A DNA stretch of 64,000 bases from JAHFOW01 sp046350595. Its GTDB lineage: Bacteria; Planctomycetota; Brocadiia; Brocadiales; Brocadiaceae. The stretch covers positions 1 to 64,000 of the forward strand of contig JAXMAC010000003.1 of the NCBI GenBank assembly GCA_046350595.1, in the 5' to 3' direction. The first letter of the stretch is position 1; each line of letters begins with the position of its first letter. Shown here in pieces: positions 51,590 to 61,141 of the stretch. The notes under the pieces were generated by a model, which made no database searches, had not been told where the DNA came from, and saw only the letters and a list, made by a program, of their open reading frames with translations. Position numbers and translations under genes: made by a program.

Positions 51590-52768
51590 TTATTTCAATT
51601 TCTGGTAGTAATCGCTTAAAACTTTCGCAACCTCTGCCCTTGTAAAAGTGGGCGGCGGGGCTTGCCCTGCACCCAGCATCCTGCGTACTTCTGTTCCACT
51701 TAAAATAACGTAGTTGGATGAATCATGGGGACACGTCTTGTACGAGGCCATACCATTACATGACTTGCAATAGAACGTATGGTCGAAAAATAACGGTGTA
51801 ATACCAATCTCATGGGGATCAAATTCATCAAAGATATAGTGTGCATCGAACGTTCCGTAGTAACTGCCAACGCCCGCATGGTCCCTGCCAACAATAAAAT
51901 GAGTACAACCATAATTTTTCCTGACAACGGCGTGGAAGATTGCCTCGCGGGGTCCGGCATACCGCATTGCAGCAGGAAATACAGACAACATCGCCCTGTC
52001 CTTTGGATAATAATTTTCCAGGAGGATTTCATAGCTCTTAATTCTCACATCTGCCGGGATATCATCGCTTTTTGTTTCTCCAACCAGTGGATGCAAAAGA
52101 ATGCCATCCACAATTTCCAGCGCACACTTCTGGATATATTCATGAGCACGGTGAACAGGATTACGCGTTTGGAAACCGACGACACGACGCCAGCCCTTTT
52201 TTACAAATAATTCCCTGGTTTCAACCGGATCCAGCCGGTATGCCTGAAAATCGCCGGGTCTTGTCCTGCTCAGAACGCTTACCTTGCCTCCCAGAAGATA
52301 TTCATCCATCTTGCAGACATAGTCAACGCCAGGATGCTTTCGGTCATCCGTGCCGTAGACCTCCAGCGATTCCTTTGGCTTGTCGTGATGAAAAATTTCT
52401 TCCAAATGAAGAATGGCAACAACCTCGTTCGCCTGATCTACAAGGGCAACGTCCTTACCCGGTTTCATTCCTTCAATCTCTTCTTTGCTTGCAGAGAGAA
52501 CGATGGGGATTGACCACGGTAATCCATTGGCCAGCCGCATATTGTCCACGACATTGTTATAGTCTGCCTTGCACATAAATCCCTCCAGTGGGCTCATTGC
52601 GCCGACTGCAATCATATCAAGATCAGACATCTCGCGAGCATTGAGCGGGATTTTTTTCATATCATAGTGTGTTGCCTTATCCAGCAGTACTTCTCGTTGC
52701 TCAATAGAAACCATTCTGTTAACCAGCTTACCCCCATGGGGGGTAATATTTTTAACCATTTCCTTCAA
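51590..52768 (-). CDS. sat: Sulfate adenylyltransferase (ATP sulfurylase)
   Basis: 392 aa, the monofunctional prokaryotic form with an N-terminal PUA-like domain and a catalytic domain. QTRNPVHRAHE (the QTRNPxHRAHE motif) and GRDHAGVG are complete, with CKSCNGMASYKTCPH near the C-terminus as a zinc-binding cluster. It interconverts ATP + sulfate with APS + PPi. Start overlaps the aprB stop by four bases; with aprA and aprB it forms one transcript on the minus strand. Confidence 0.95.
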   Translation of the reverse strand: MKEMVKNITPHGGKLVNRMVSIEQREVLLDKATHYDMKKIPLNAREMSDLDMIAVGAMSPLEGFMCKADYNNVVDNMRLANGLPWSIPIVLSASKEEIEGMKPGKDVALVDQANEVVAILHLEEIFHHDKPKESLEVYGTDDRKHPGVDYVCKMDEYLLGGKVSVLSRTRPGDFQAYRLDPVETRELFVKKGWRRVVGFQTRNPVHRAHEYIQKCALEIVDGILLHPLVGETKSDDIPADVRIKSYEILLENYYPKDRAMLSVFPAAMRYAGPREAIFHAVVRKNYGCTHFIVGRDHAGVGSYYGTFDAHYIFDEFDPHEIGITPLFFDHTFYCKSCNGMASYKTCPHDSSNYVILSGTEVRRMLGAGQAPPPTFTRAEVAKVLSDYYQKLK

Positions 52769-53094
52769 TCTCCTTTCGTACTCATTGCATGAATAATAAA
52801 CTCTTCCTGATGCCCATCGGCATTCCTAATCGTCCACATTGTTTTATCACGTTTCATTCGCGCCTTCAGAGAAGCATCGTCGCTGAAAACCTCAAAGGGG
52901 AGTCTTAACTCAATTGCCTGAACAGGGCACACCTTTACACAACTGGCACACGTCCAGCAGGCAGATTGATCTCGAATCGTTGCCTTTGTATTCTCTTTAC
53001 GATAGCATAAACCTCCAGGACAGATACGTTCGCAACGCGCTTCGGACAACCCCTTGCATCCGTTGCAAATATTTTCGTCGATAAAGATGCTCAT
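52765..53094 (-). CDS. aprB: APS reductase beta subunit (short form)
   Basis: 109 aa. Two 4Fe-4S sites: CNGC...CERICPG (about 11-26) and CWTCASCVKVCP (about 46-57), the ferredoxin part of AprB. Classical dissimilatory AprB is about 145-150 aa with a tail wrapping AprA; this one ends about 40 residues earlier. It hands electrons to AprA. Starts four bases after the aprA stop. Confidence 0.85.
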   Translation of the reverse strand: MSIFIDENICNGCKGLSEARCERICPGGLCYRKENTKATIRDQSACWTCASCVKVCPVQAIELRLPFEVFSDDASLKARMKRDKTMWTIRNADGHQEEFIIHAMSTKGD

Positions 53095-53097
53095 ATA

Positions 53098-54771
53098 CTA
53101 GAGCAAAGGCCTTTCTACCATTTTTATTTCACCGGTATTTGGGTCATAGAGGGAATTAACAAATTTCAACCATCCGCTATCATTTTTTTGGGGATAATCC
53201 AACCGTGTCTGGTAACACACCCATCGTGTTTCCCTGCGGTAGAGCAGATGTTCCACCAGAACCCGTGCAACATCAATCCTGTCGATACATTCCAATGCCT
53301 CAACTAATTGATAATTATTTGTTACGCTGATATCTTTGGTACGTTCCCGGAGGGACTTTAGCAACCGCCTTGCCTCTAAAAGCCTTTCTTCGTGAAGCGC
53401 ATAATGCATGGAAATTCCCCCTGCGTATTCGTCCATTATCTTCTGGAGACGTTCCCGTATTTCACCCGGCAAAATACCTGTTCCTTTTGCCAGGGGAGCA
53501 GAAATCCGTGTCTTTTCTGTCTGGATTTTTTTATCGTCTACACTTTCTAAGGATACTCCCTTGATATCATCCAATGCAGTATTAGCAGCAATACGAGCCT
53601 CTACCCAGCTTCCGCTTACGTATTTCTTTGGCGCGCCACCGGCTACCTCGCCAGCGGCGTAAAGCCCCTGTATGGTAGTCCGTCTTTCCCTATCAATCCA
53701 ATACCCGGCCTGGCAATGGCCACCAACAATAAAGGGTTCTGTACCCTGGATCTCCACAGGTCTTTTTCCTGGACGCGTATCCTTACCTGCCCATAGGAGA
53801 ACAACCTGAGGATTCATATTCAAAAAATCTTCTTTCAGTCGCTTCTCCTCCTCCGCGTTTAGTTTGGTTGTATCCAGATAGCATGGCCCTCTCCCAGCCT
53901 TTGTTTCTTCCAGGGTTGCCCACAGTCTATTTTGTGTCACACATTTACTTCCCCCCAGATGCTTATAATAAACTTCCAAATACTCTTCTCCACGCGCATT
54001 AATTTGTCTTGCGTGCGCGCCAACTGCAATCGTTCCTGTCGGCGCATGGACATCCTTAACGCGCAAGGCAATAAACCGGTTCTCAAAGCTTGTCATTTCC
54101 GCTCCAATGCGTATTCCCATCGCATATCCCGTCCCCACGTTCCAGGGACAATACCACATAAGATGCCGCGCCTCGCCGGTATTATTGGATTTATATATCC
54201 CTGATGCACCGCCCGTGGCTACAATAACAGCCTTTGCCCGTATTACGTAAAAACAACCGTCCCGTATCCCGAATCCAAAAGCCCCGCAAACACGGTTACC
54301 ATGATAAATAAAATTCGTCGCCGCCACGCGATTTAATACCCTGGCGGTGGTTTTATTCACCGCATCTGCAAGGATTGGTTTTAGCCGTTCGCCCCAAATA
54401 CGAATACTCCGTTTCCCCCGCATCTTATAAGTTCCATCGTCATTCTTCTCGATGGGGAGTCCCATAGCTTCTACATCTCTTACCACTTCATTCAGTCCCT
54501 GCGCAATACTTTGCACAAGGTCTTTTCGTATAACCTTCTCAAACTGCTTCTCTACATAAGAAACATACGATTCTGGCGTCTGGCCCGGATTAATGTAAGC
54601 ATTAATGGCATTTAATCCCATGGCAAGGCAGCCGCTCCGTTCAATATGCGCCTTTTCCATAATAACCACACGGCAATTCGGGAATCTTTTGTAGAGCTCG
54701 ACCGCGGCGAAACAACCAGCCGCCCCGCCTCCAATAATTAATATATCAGTATCTACGTGTATCGTATCCAT
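53098..54771 (-). CDS. aprA: APS reductase alpha subunit (flavoprotein)
   Basis: 557 aa from ATG 54771; a TTG at 54801 would add ten residues. N-terminal FAD Rossmann motif IIGGGAAGCFAAVELYKRFP. The family block TGYAMGIRIGAEMTSFENRFIALRVKD is clear, and EPFIVGGHCQAGYWI holds the active-site His region. A fumarate-reductase-type flavoprotein fold. It reduces APS to sulfite (or the reverse). It heads the aprA-aprB-sat operon. Confidence 0.85.
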   Translation of the reverse strand: MDTIHVDTDILIIGGGAAGCFAAVELYKRFPNCRVVIMEKAHIERSGCLAMGLNAINAYINPGQTPESYVSYVEKQFEKVIRKDLVQSIAQGLNEVVRDVEAMGLPIEKNDDGTYKMRGKRSIRIWGERLKPILADAVNKTTARVLNRVAATNFIYHGNRVCGAFGFGIRDGCFYVIRAKAVIVATGGASGIYKSNNTGEARHLMWYCPWNVGTGYAMGIRIGAEMTSFENRFIALRVKDVHAPTGTIAVGAHARQINARGEEYLEVYYKHLGGSKCVTQNRLWATLEETKAGRGPCYLDTTKLNAEEEKRLKEDFLNMNPQVVLLWAGKDTRPGKRPVEIQGTEPFIVGGHCQAGYWIDRERRTTIQGLYAAGEVAGGAPKKYVSGSWVEARIAANTALDDIKGVSLESVDDKKIQTEKTRISAPLAKGTGILPGEIRERLQKIMDEYAGGISMHYALHEERLLEARRLLKSLRERTKDISVTNNYQLVEALECIDRIDVARVLVEHLLYRRETRWVCYQTRLDYPQKNDSGWLKFVNSLYDPNTGEIKMVERPLL

Positions 54772-55056
54772 ATTAATGTGCACAACGCCACCAATATCCA
54801 ACGGTTAAAATCCATACAAATGGAGAACTTTACCTGTCCCGAACCTCGCCCATCCACAAGGATGATTTACCAGGTAGATATTTGCTCCCCATACTTGCAA
54901 AAGCAGGGGCTTAAAAAAAATAAATAGTAATCTTATTTGACTGCGGTGTCAATTCTAAAACAGTCCGGTTTGATATGGTATAAAGAAAAGATGAGTTGTT
55001 TCTCTTTATCACTCAGAATGACAACGGTAAATTGCCATTCTAAACGGATAAATTTT

Positions 55057-56442
55057 TTAAAAATGCATAAGAGGCGGTTTTCCTATCGGATAGACGTTAA
55101 AGCCGATATCAAAGATTCTCTGGTGGTCTAAGATGTTCCGGCCATCAAAAAGAAATGCGGGTTTCTCCATGTTTTCATATATCTTTTTATAATCCAGCGT
55201 TTTAAACAAATCCCATTCAGTAAGAATCGCAACGGCATGGGCGCCCTGCGCCGCTTTATAGGGATCAGTTTCGAATTCTACATATTCCCGAATTTCTTTT
55301 AAATCTTGTTCGGCATTCCGGGTCGCTCTTGGATCGGTTATAACTATATGGGCACGCTCTTCAGCCAATTTTTGGGTAACATAAATAGCGGGTGATTCAC
55401 GGGTATCGCCTGTATTTGCCTTAAAAGCAAAACCGAAGAGCGCTATGCGTTTGTTAGCGATAGTATTAAACATCGCATGAATCATTTTCTGCACAAAGCG
55501 CCCTTCCTGATATTCATTAATCTTGATAACGTTTTCCCAATACTCGGCAACCTCATGAAGACCGTAGTATTCGCAGATATAGACCAGATTGAGGATGTCT
55601 TTCTTAAAGCAGGAACCTCCAAAACCAACACTTGCATTGAGAAATTTTAGACCAATCCGTGAATCCATTCCAATTGCGTGGGCGACCTTTTTAATATCAG
55701 CCTCCGTTTTTTCACATAAGGCAGAAATACTGTTAATAGAAGAGATTCTTTGCGCCAAAAATGCATTTGCTACAAGTTTTGAAAGCTCTGCACTCCAGAT
55801 ATCGCAGGTGATAATGCGATCCCGTGAAATCCAGTTGGCGTAGATCTCAACAATTGATTCCCGCGCCCTTCGCCCTTGTTCGGTTTCTTTGGCGCCGACA
55901 AGCACACGATCCGGATTTTCCAGGTCAGAAATGGCGGTGCCTTCAGCCAGAAATTCAGGATTGGATACGACGTCGAAGCGGATTCCCTTGCCATTAGAGC
56001 TCAGAATTCGTTCCATAGCCTCAGCCGTACGAACGGGCAATGTACTTTTCTCGACAATGATCTTGTCCGATTCCGCAACACGTAAGATGTCCCTGGCTGT
56101 TTTTTCCCAGAACTGAAGGTCGGCAGTTTTCCCTGCCCCGGCACCGTACATCTTGGTAGGGGTGTTAACAGAGACAAAAATGATATCAGCGCTTTTAATA
56201 TGCGATTCAGTATCAGTGGAAAAGAATAAGTTTCTGCCCCGTCCTTTCTTAACAACATCCAGCAACCCAGGTTCATAAATAGGCAGATTATCTGTTTGCC
56301 ATGCTTTAATCTTTTCTGCATTTACATCGACCACTGTTACTTTATAGCGAGGACATTTGGCTGCAATCATAGCCATCGTGGGACCGCCGACATATCCCGC
56401 GCCAATACAGAGGATATTCTTGGTAAAATTTTCGTTAGACAT
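55057..56442 (-). CDS. UDP-glucose 6-dehydrogenase, eukaryote-like
   Basis: 461 aa. GAGYVGGPTMA Rossmann motif, PTKMYGAGAGKTADL, EKSTLPVRTAEA, NPEFLAEGTAI, WSAELSKLVANAFLAQRISSINS and the catalytic-Cys motif GFGGSCFKKDILNLVYICE. These blocks are nearer to animal and plant UGDH than to the usual bacterial Ugd. Makes UDP-glucuronate for polysaccharide. Single gene between apr and panC; ribosome site modest. Confidence 0.9.
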   Translation of the reverse strand: MSNENFTKNILCIGAGYVGGPTMAMIAAKCPRYKVTVVDVNAEKIKAWQTDNLPIYEPGLLDVVKKGRGRNLFFSTDTESHIKSADIIFVSVNTPTKMYGAGAGKTADLQFWEKTARDILRVAESDKIIVEKSTLPVRTAEAMERILSSNGKGIRFDVVSNPEFLAEGTAISDLENPDRVLVGAKETEQGRRARESIVEIYANWISRDRIITCDIWSAELSKLVANAFLAQRISSINSISALCEKTEADIKKVAHAIGMDSRIGLKFLNASVGFGGSCFKKDILNLVYICEYYGLHEVAEYWENVIKINEYQEGRFVQKMIHAMFNTIANKRIALFGFAFKANTGDTRESPAIYVTQKLAEERAHIVITDPRATRNAEQDLKEIREYVEFETDPYKAAQGAHAVAILTEWDLFKTLDYKKIYENMEKPAFLFDGRNILDHQRIFDIGFNVYPIGKPPLMHF

Positions 56443-56544
56443 AGCTTCTTATATTGAAAAAGGGTTATTTTAAAGTTTTTATTATAAAATAATTTTGAAT
56501 TATTATAACAATAATAAAATTGCGTGTCATATATTAAAACTTTT

Positions 56545-57387
56545 TTAGAGAATCATATTATCAATAAGACGTGTCTTACCGATCCTGACCGCGAGGACGG
56601 CGACATCGCCTTTCTCTACGCTCGTGACTGATTCCAGGGTTTCCGCATTTACCATGGAAATATAATCAATGGTTGCCGATCTATAACCGCAAATTATATT
56701 TTCCATTTCCCGTATGATTTTTTCCGCATTTATAATACCTGAATCTACCATAGACCGGGCTTTTACCAGTGACTTATAAAGACAAAGGGCGTCTTTCTTT
56801 TCTGATTCTGTGAGATAGGTATTTCTGGAACTTAAAGCCAATCCCCCTTCCGCTCTAACGGTAGGAAGCGCCTTTATACGAACATCTAAATCTAAGTCTC
56901 TCACCAGCCTTTTAATGATGACCGTTTGCTGAAAGTCCTTTTGCCCAAAGTAGGCATTATCAGGCTGTGAGAGGTTTAATAATTTTAATACTACGACGGC
57001 CACTCCTCTGAAATGTCCGGGACGTGATTTACCGCATAATTTATCTTCCAGGTTATTTATAATGACGGCTGTGCAAAATCCGGATGGATACATCTCCGCT
57101 CTATCCGGACAAAATACAATATCGACACCTTCTTTCGAAAGGAGTTCGCAATCTCTTTCAAGCGTTCTTGGATATTTTTGAAAATCTTCGTTCACGCCAA
57201 ATTGAAGGGGGTTTACAAAAATGCTCGCCACGACCTTGTTATTTTCTCTTTTTGCCTGCCTTACCAGGCTCAGATGGCCTTCATGCAAAGCGCCCATGGT
57301 GGGGACAAAGCCAATGGTGAGATGGTTGTATTTAAAAGACCGTATTTTTTGTTTAAAATCCTGAATTGATGGGATTGTCTGGAGCAA
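56545..57387 (-). CDS. panC: Pantothenate synthetase
   Basis: 280 aa, usual length. TMGALHEGHLSLV (HxGH nucleotidyl motif), FVNPLQFG, LNLSQPDNAYFGQKDFQQ (KDxQQ) and SSRNTYLTESE all present. It joins pantoate and beta-alanine using ATP, for CoA. Minus strand, preceded by a 360-bp gap with no clear promoter. Confidence 0.95.
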   Translation of the reverse strand: MLQTIPSIQDFKQKIRSFKYNHLTIGFVPTMGALHEGHLSLVRQAKRENNKVVASIFVNPLQFGVNEDFQKYPRTLERDCELLSKEGVDIVFCPDRAEMYPSGFCTAVIINNLEDKLCGKSRPGHFRGVAVVVLKLLNLSQPDNAYFGQKDFQQTVIIKRLVRDLDLDVRIKALPTVRAEGGLALSSRNTYLTESEKKDALCLYKSLVKARSMVDSGIINAEKIIREMENIICGYRSATIDYISMVNAETLESVTSVEKGDVAVLAVRIGKTRLIDNMIL

Positions 57388-57747
57388 GGGCTATTCTCCT
57401 CACTTTTCTCAAGCCACAAAAAACGACAATAAGATAACACAGGGCAATGCCCCGGAAGAAATAATCCTAGGAGATATAATAGCAGAAAATCAATAAATAT
57501 CCATAGCACAATTGCCTCGTTAAATACGCGAAGCGCTTTACCGTAACTTTGTTCCGTGATTTCTCCCGCCCTGTATCTGAATAACAATAAAACATGCCAT
57601 TACGAGGCGATTGCACAGGTATATCCGGAAATGAACAATACCTTTGGGCATTTTCAAGAATTATATTGAAACGGTAAGATTTATTATTTTATTATAGACG
57701 TTTAAAATTATTTTTAAAAAGGTTTTATTTGGGGGTATAAAAAATAT
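57388..57747. other. 360-bp intergenic stretch between panC and the HAO-like gene
   Basis: Contains a minus-strand frame (57270-57587) with a hydrophobic stretch but only a TTG start and no ribosome site; not called. AT-rich sequence before 57748 could hold the HAO-like promoter. Confidence 0.4.
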
Positions 57748-58925
57748 ATGAGAGGTATTTTGACGTTTTTGGGAATAACCGTAATGTGCGGTTTTTTAAG
57801 CGGCATGGTTAAGGCTGATAAGCTGGATAAGGGCATAGGGCCATACGAAAGATCGACCACGCAAAAGAACTTATTATGCCGTCACCCGCCCTCTGTGGCG
57901 AGTGTCATAAACAGGAATATGAGGAGTTTGAGTCTGAGAAGCAGTACGGCATTCCTGACTGGAAGCCGGGCCGGGAAAGCCATGCAAAATCCTACGATGC
58001 AAATCTGGATGTGGACGTATGGGCAGCCCAGGACAAAAATGTCGTGCAGGGGTGCGATATGTGCCACAATATCCAGCACAAGTGCGATAGCTGTCATACC
58101 CGCCATGCCTTTAAGGCGTCCGAATCCCGGCGGCCGGAGGCATGCCAGACCTGTCATAACGGACCTGACCACCCGGATATTGAGTATTACCGGGATTCCA
58201 AGCACGGCACAATCTATTTTATTGAGGGAAACACCTGGGATTGGAGCAAACCTTTAAAAGACGCCAAATATATTTCACCCACCTGCCAATCCTGTCACAT
58301 GTACTATAAGGGGAAGTATACTCATAACATGGTCAGAAAGGCCATTATGGGCGAGGGCGATGTGTTATTTTATGACAATATTTTTAAGGGAATCAAACCG
58401 ACCGATTATATCAGGAACAGCAAGGAACTCATGGCACGGCGCGAGGCATGGATTGAGGTCTGTGTCAAATGTCATTCTCCGCGATTTTCGCGTGACTACT
58501 TGGATTCTATGGACAAGGCATCAGATTCTATTTTTCAATACGTAAGCGATGCATACAGCACCATCAAGTCGCTTCACGAAGAAGGTATCCTCTACCCCAT
58601 GCCGGAAAACAGGCCCAAAGCGCCTGCGCCGGTAACAGAGAAGTACCCGGACCTGCTCGGCGGTTTCTTTGGGGAATTCTGGGCAAAAAACGGAAATCCG
58701 AGCAGAATCGAAAAGGATTTCTTGTATATGTGGGAGAACGATGCATTTCTGGTCAGAAAGGGACTGGCTCACATGAACCCTAACGGCTTTACCTATATTT
58801 CCTGGTCAAATTTGCTCAAGAAGTATGTGGATATACAGAGCGAGGCAAATACGTTAAGACGACTGGCAGCGTTGGAGAAAAAACACAAGGGAAGGACTAC
58901 CAGGGAAAAGAAAAAGAAAGAGTAA
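57748..58925 (+). pseudogene. Six-haem HAO-like cytochrome with one frameshift
   Basis: The first frame (from ATG 57748, with GGGGG upstream) gives a signal peptide, MRGILTFLGITVMCG..., then GIGPYER. The rest, from about 57851, is in another frame and reads KIDHAKELIMPSPALCGECH. Inserting one A in the GAAAG at 57848-57851 joins them. Haem sites: CGECH, CDMCH, CDSCH, CQTCH, CQSCH and CVKCH, six instead of the eight of HAO/HDH; the two missing are those that in HDH lie at 151 and 170. The C-terminus keeps KGLAH...FTY and LRRLAALEKK, as in hdh. Restored length about 392 aa. Function is not known; nitrogen redox is likely. Confidence 0.75.
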
Positions 58926-58973
58926 TACGATTCTGGAAAATTTAAAGTTTTTAAGATACGGCCAAACAACTCC

Positions 58974-59012
58974 CTAAAACCCCTCTGCCCAAAGAGGGGT
59001 TTTAGTCCTTTT
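58974..59012 (+). terminator. Terminator after the HAO-like gene
   Basis: CTAAAACCCCTCT pairs with AGAGGGGTTTTAG across GCCCAA, followed by a seven-T run. Confidence 0.85.
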
Positions 59013-59019
59013 TTTGGTA

Positions 59020-59138
59020 ACTATTCAGCGTACTTTTGCCTTCAATCACTACGATTCTATAATCATGTCATCCCTTCGGTATTTTCCCGTCTGCCTGTTT
59101 TCATAAAGAAGAATTGGTTGCGGCGCAGCTACGCTATG
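59020..59138. repeat. Repeat shared with 31310-31620
   Basis: GGTAACTATTCAGCGTACTTTTGCC, a short stretch, then ATCATGTCATCCCTTCGG...TTTTCCCGTCTGCCTGTTTTC, matching the intergenic stretch after scpA, and the family B tail TTGGTTGCGGC. Confidence 0.6.
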
Positions 59139-59413
59139 GGAAATTTTGGCGCACATGGCTCATGGATCGTGGAATTCCAACTGGGGAGATGTTGGAAAAG
59201 ATGCGCTTGAGAGGAATTGATTATTTGGTCGGCACCCCGAAGGGACATTTGACTCAGGCTAAAAAACCGTTACTAGAACAGCCTTGGATTCAGGAGCGGG
59301 AAAGTGTCCGTTTGAAAATTCTTCAGCAAGAAAAGGATGTTTCTCTCCTTTTGGCACACCTGGGATTGTTGCTTCCTTTAATTAGGCCTTCGGCGACTTC
59401 TATAACAGCGTAG
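59114..59413 (+). pseudogene. IS1634-type transposase fragment
   Basis: About 99 codons. LMDRGIPTGEMLEKMRLRGIDYLVGTPKGHLTQ and KPLLEQPWIQERESVRLKIL is the middle of an IS4/IS1634-family transposase, which is normally 500 aa or more. Both ends are missing and the fragment merges with the family B tail. The internal repeat at 59316-59489 disrupts it. Confidence 0.7.
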
Positions 59414-59489
59414 TGGCGAGGCGCGCCTTGCCACTGAAAATTCTTCAGCAAGAAAAGGATGTTTCTCTCCTTTTGGCACACCTGGGATT
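59316..59489 (+). repeat. ~53-bp direct duplication inside the transposase fragment
   Basis: AAAATTCTTCAGCAAGAAAAGG... to CACACCTGGGATT occurs at 59316-59368 and again at 59437-59489, separated by about 68 bases that include GTAGTGGCGAGGCGCGCCTTGCCACT. Confidence 0.85.
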
Positions 59490-59536
59490 AATGTCCTTCT
59501 TTTTATCTGTAGAGCGACGACTCGCGGTCTTTTATC

Positions 59537-59565
59537 TGTAGAGCGACGAGGCTCGTCGCTCTACA
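59537..59565. repeat. Palindrome TGTAGAGCGACGAG type
   Basis: TGTAGAGCGACGAG pairs with CTCGTCGCTCTACA around one G. A truncated copy (TGTAGAGCGACGA) lies immediately upstream at about 59510. Confidence 0.85.
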
Positions 59566-59609
59566 AACACAGCTTTGAAATTCCTATACGTGAACATAGA
59601 ATAAAAATA

Positions 59610-59644
59610 CCCCTAACACCTTCTCCTGGAAAAGGTGTTAGGGG
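59610..59644 (-). terminator. Terminator of ahbC
   Basis: CCCCTAACACCTT pairs with AAGGTGTTAGGGG; on the minus strand it is followed by TATTTTTATT. Confidence 0.8.
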
Positions 59645-59678
59645 CAAAATAATATTCAAAAATATCGATGATAAACTA

Positions 59679-60902
59679 TTAGACGGTTACTTTCTGGCGG
59701 GCTTTTTTAGGAGACCCGGTTTCAATACCAATTTCCTCGTCGGTAAGGTAGCATGCAGGGTCTTCCGCCCATATATCGCCAAAGAATGCTTCTGCACGAG
59801 CCCTGAAATTTCCACCACAGATTTTAAGCCATCGGCATTTTGCGCAACGGCCTTTGATATAAGGGTTTTTGTTTTTCAGTTTTGCCATCAATTCATTTGA
59901 AGTATCTTCCCATATTTCACTAAACTTTCTTTTCCTGATGTTTCCGAAAGAATGATGCCTCCAAAACTGGTCAGCGTATACCTCGCCATCCCAGCTTATA
60001 CAGGCAAGTCCTTTTCCAGAACTGTTTCCTTCATTCCACTGAAGGAGCTCAAGGACATCTTTCGCCCTCTTCGGATTTTCCCTTAAAAGTCGCAGGTAAA
60101 CATACGGGCCGTCTGCATGATTATCAACAGTAAGCACTTCTATCTTCCTGCCTTTGTCATGAGCCTCTTTCGTTTTGTTGATAATAAGATCAACAACCTC
60201 GCGCGCCTCTTTATGAGACAGGTCTTCTTCTATCAGGTTAGAGCCTCTTCCTGAATAAACGAGATGGTAGAAGCAAACCCTTGGTATATTTTCTTTTTCA
60301 ATGAGATCAAAAATTCCGGCAATATCGTGAAAATTTCTCTTGTTTATGGTAAAACGCAGGCCAACCTTAATGCCGGTAGCAAGGCAATTCCTGATGCCTT
60401 CCAGCGCCGCATCAAAAGCGCCGGGAATACCTCTGAAACGGTCATTGGTGTCTTTTAGCCCATCAAGACTGATACCTACATAGGAAAGCCCGAACCTTTT
60501 TAATTCCAGAGCCTTTTCTTTCGTGATCAGAGTGCCATTCGTACTGATTACTGCACGCAAACCTTTTTCCTTGGCATAACCAATTAATTCAAGGAGATCC
60601 GGCCTCATCAGGGGTTCTCCGCCTGAGAAGAGAATTACCGGCGCTCCATAATCTGACAGATCGTCCAGCATGGCCTTGGCCTCCTGCGTGGTCAACTCAT
60701 TAGGATACACGATATCCTTGGACTGCGAATAGCAATGGATACATTTCAAATTGCACCTCTGACCGACATTCCATACCACAACCGGCTTTTTATCAGATGA
60801 GAACTGTAAAAGATGGGATGGCAATTTCTTTGATTCTCTACCATATCGTAAAGCATCAGAGGGTTCTACGGTACCACAATATAATTTCGATATACCAATC
60901 AT
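59679..60902 (-). CDS. ahbC: 12,18-didecarboxysiroheme deacetylase (AhbC/NirJ family)
   Basis: 407 aa. The N-terminus MIGISKLYCGTVEPSDALRYGR is a family signature. The radical-SAM site CNLKCIHCYS (about 52-61), FSGGEPLMRP, and a C-terminal SPASM-like Cys set (CRWLKICGG and CYLT) follow. It converts didecarboxysiroheme to iron-coproporphyrin III in the siroheme-to-haem route used by anaerobes and archaea. Anammox cells need large amounts of haem c. Monocistronic here; ATG 60902 with GGAGATG upstream. Confidence 0.85.
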   Translation of the reverse strand: MIGISKLYCGTVEPSDALRYGRESKKLPSHLLQFSSDKKPVVVWNVGQRCNLKCIHCYSQSKDIVYPNELTTQEAKAMLDDLSDYGAPVILFSGGEPLMRPDLLELIGYAKEKGLRAVISTNGTLITKEKALELKRFGLSYVGISLDGLKDTNDRFRGIPGAFDAALEGIRNCLATGIKVGLRFTINKRNFHDIAGIFDLIEKENIPRVCFYHLVYSGRGSNLIEEDLSHKEAREVVDLIINKTKEAHDKGRKIEVLTVDNHADGPYVYLRLLRENPKRAKDVLELLQWNEGNSSGKGLACISWDGEVYADQFWRHHSFGNIRKRKFSEIWEDTSNELMAKLKNKNPYIKGRCAKCRWLKICGGNFRARAEAFFGDIWAEDPACYLTDEEIGIETGSPKKARQKVTV

Positions 60903-61141
60903 ATACTACATCTCCTGCACTGGCTATACGTGCGAAAGTTTTGATGGTGATTAACCATAAATGAGATTAAGGGCGTGACGCACCTGCATTTCCGTCATAT
61001 ACCCTCATTAAAACTTAAATCAGTCAATTGAGACTTTTCAGAGAGAGCGAAGTACCTCTTTACCCTCCATTGAATTTTCTGAAAAATTATTATAACCTAA
61101 AACAATTATTCTGTAAAAATATATTTTGCAATTTTGCGAGC

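Noticed and set aside
57270..57587. Minus-strand frame with a hydrophobic stretch overlapping panC
   Set aside because: Only a TTG start, no ribosome site, and most of it is the out-of-frame shadow of panC.
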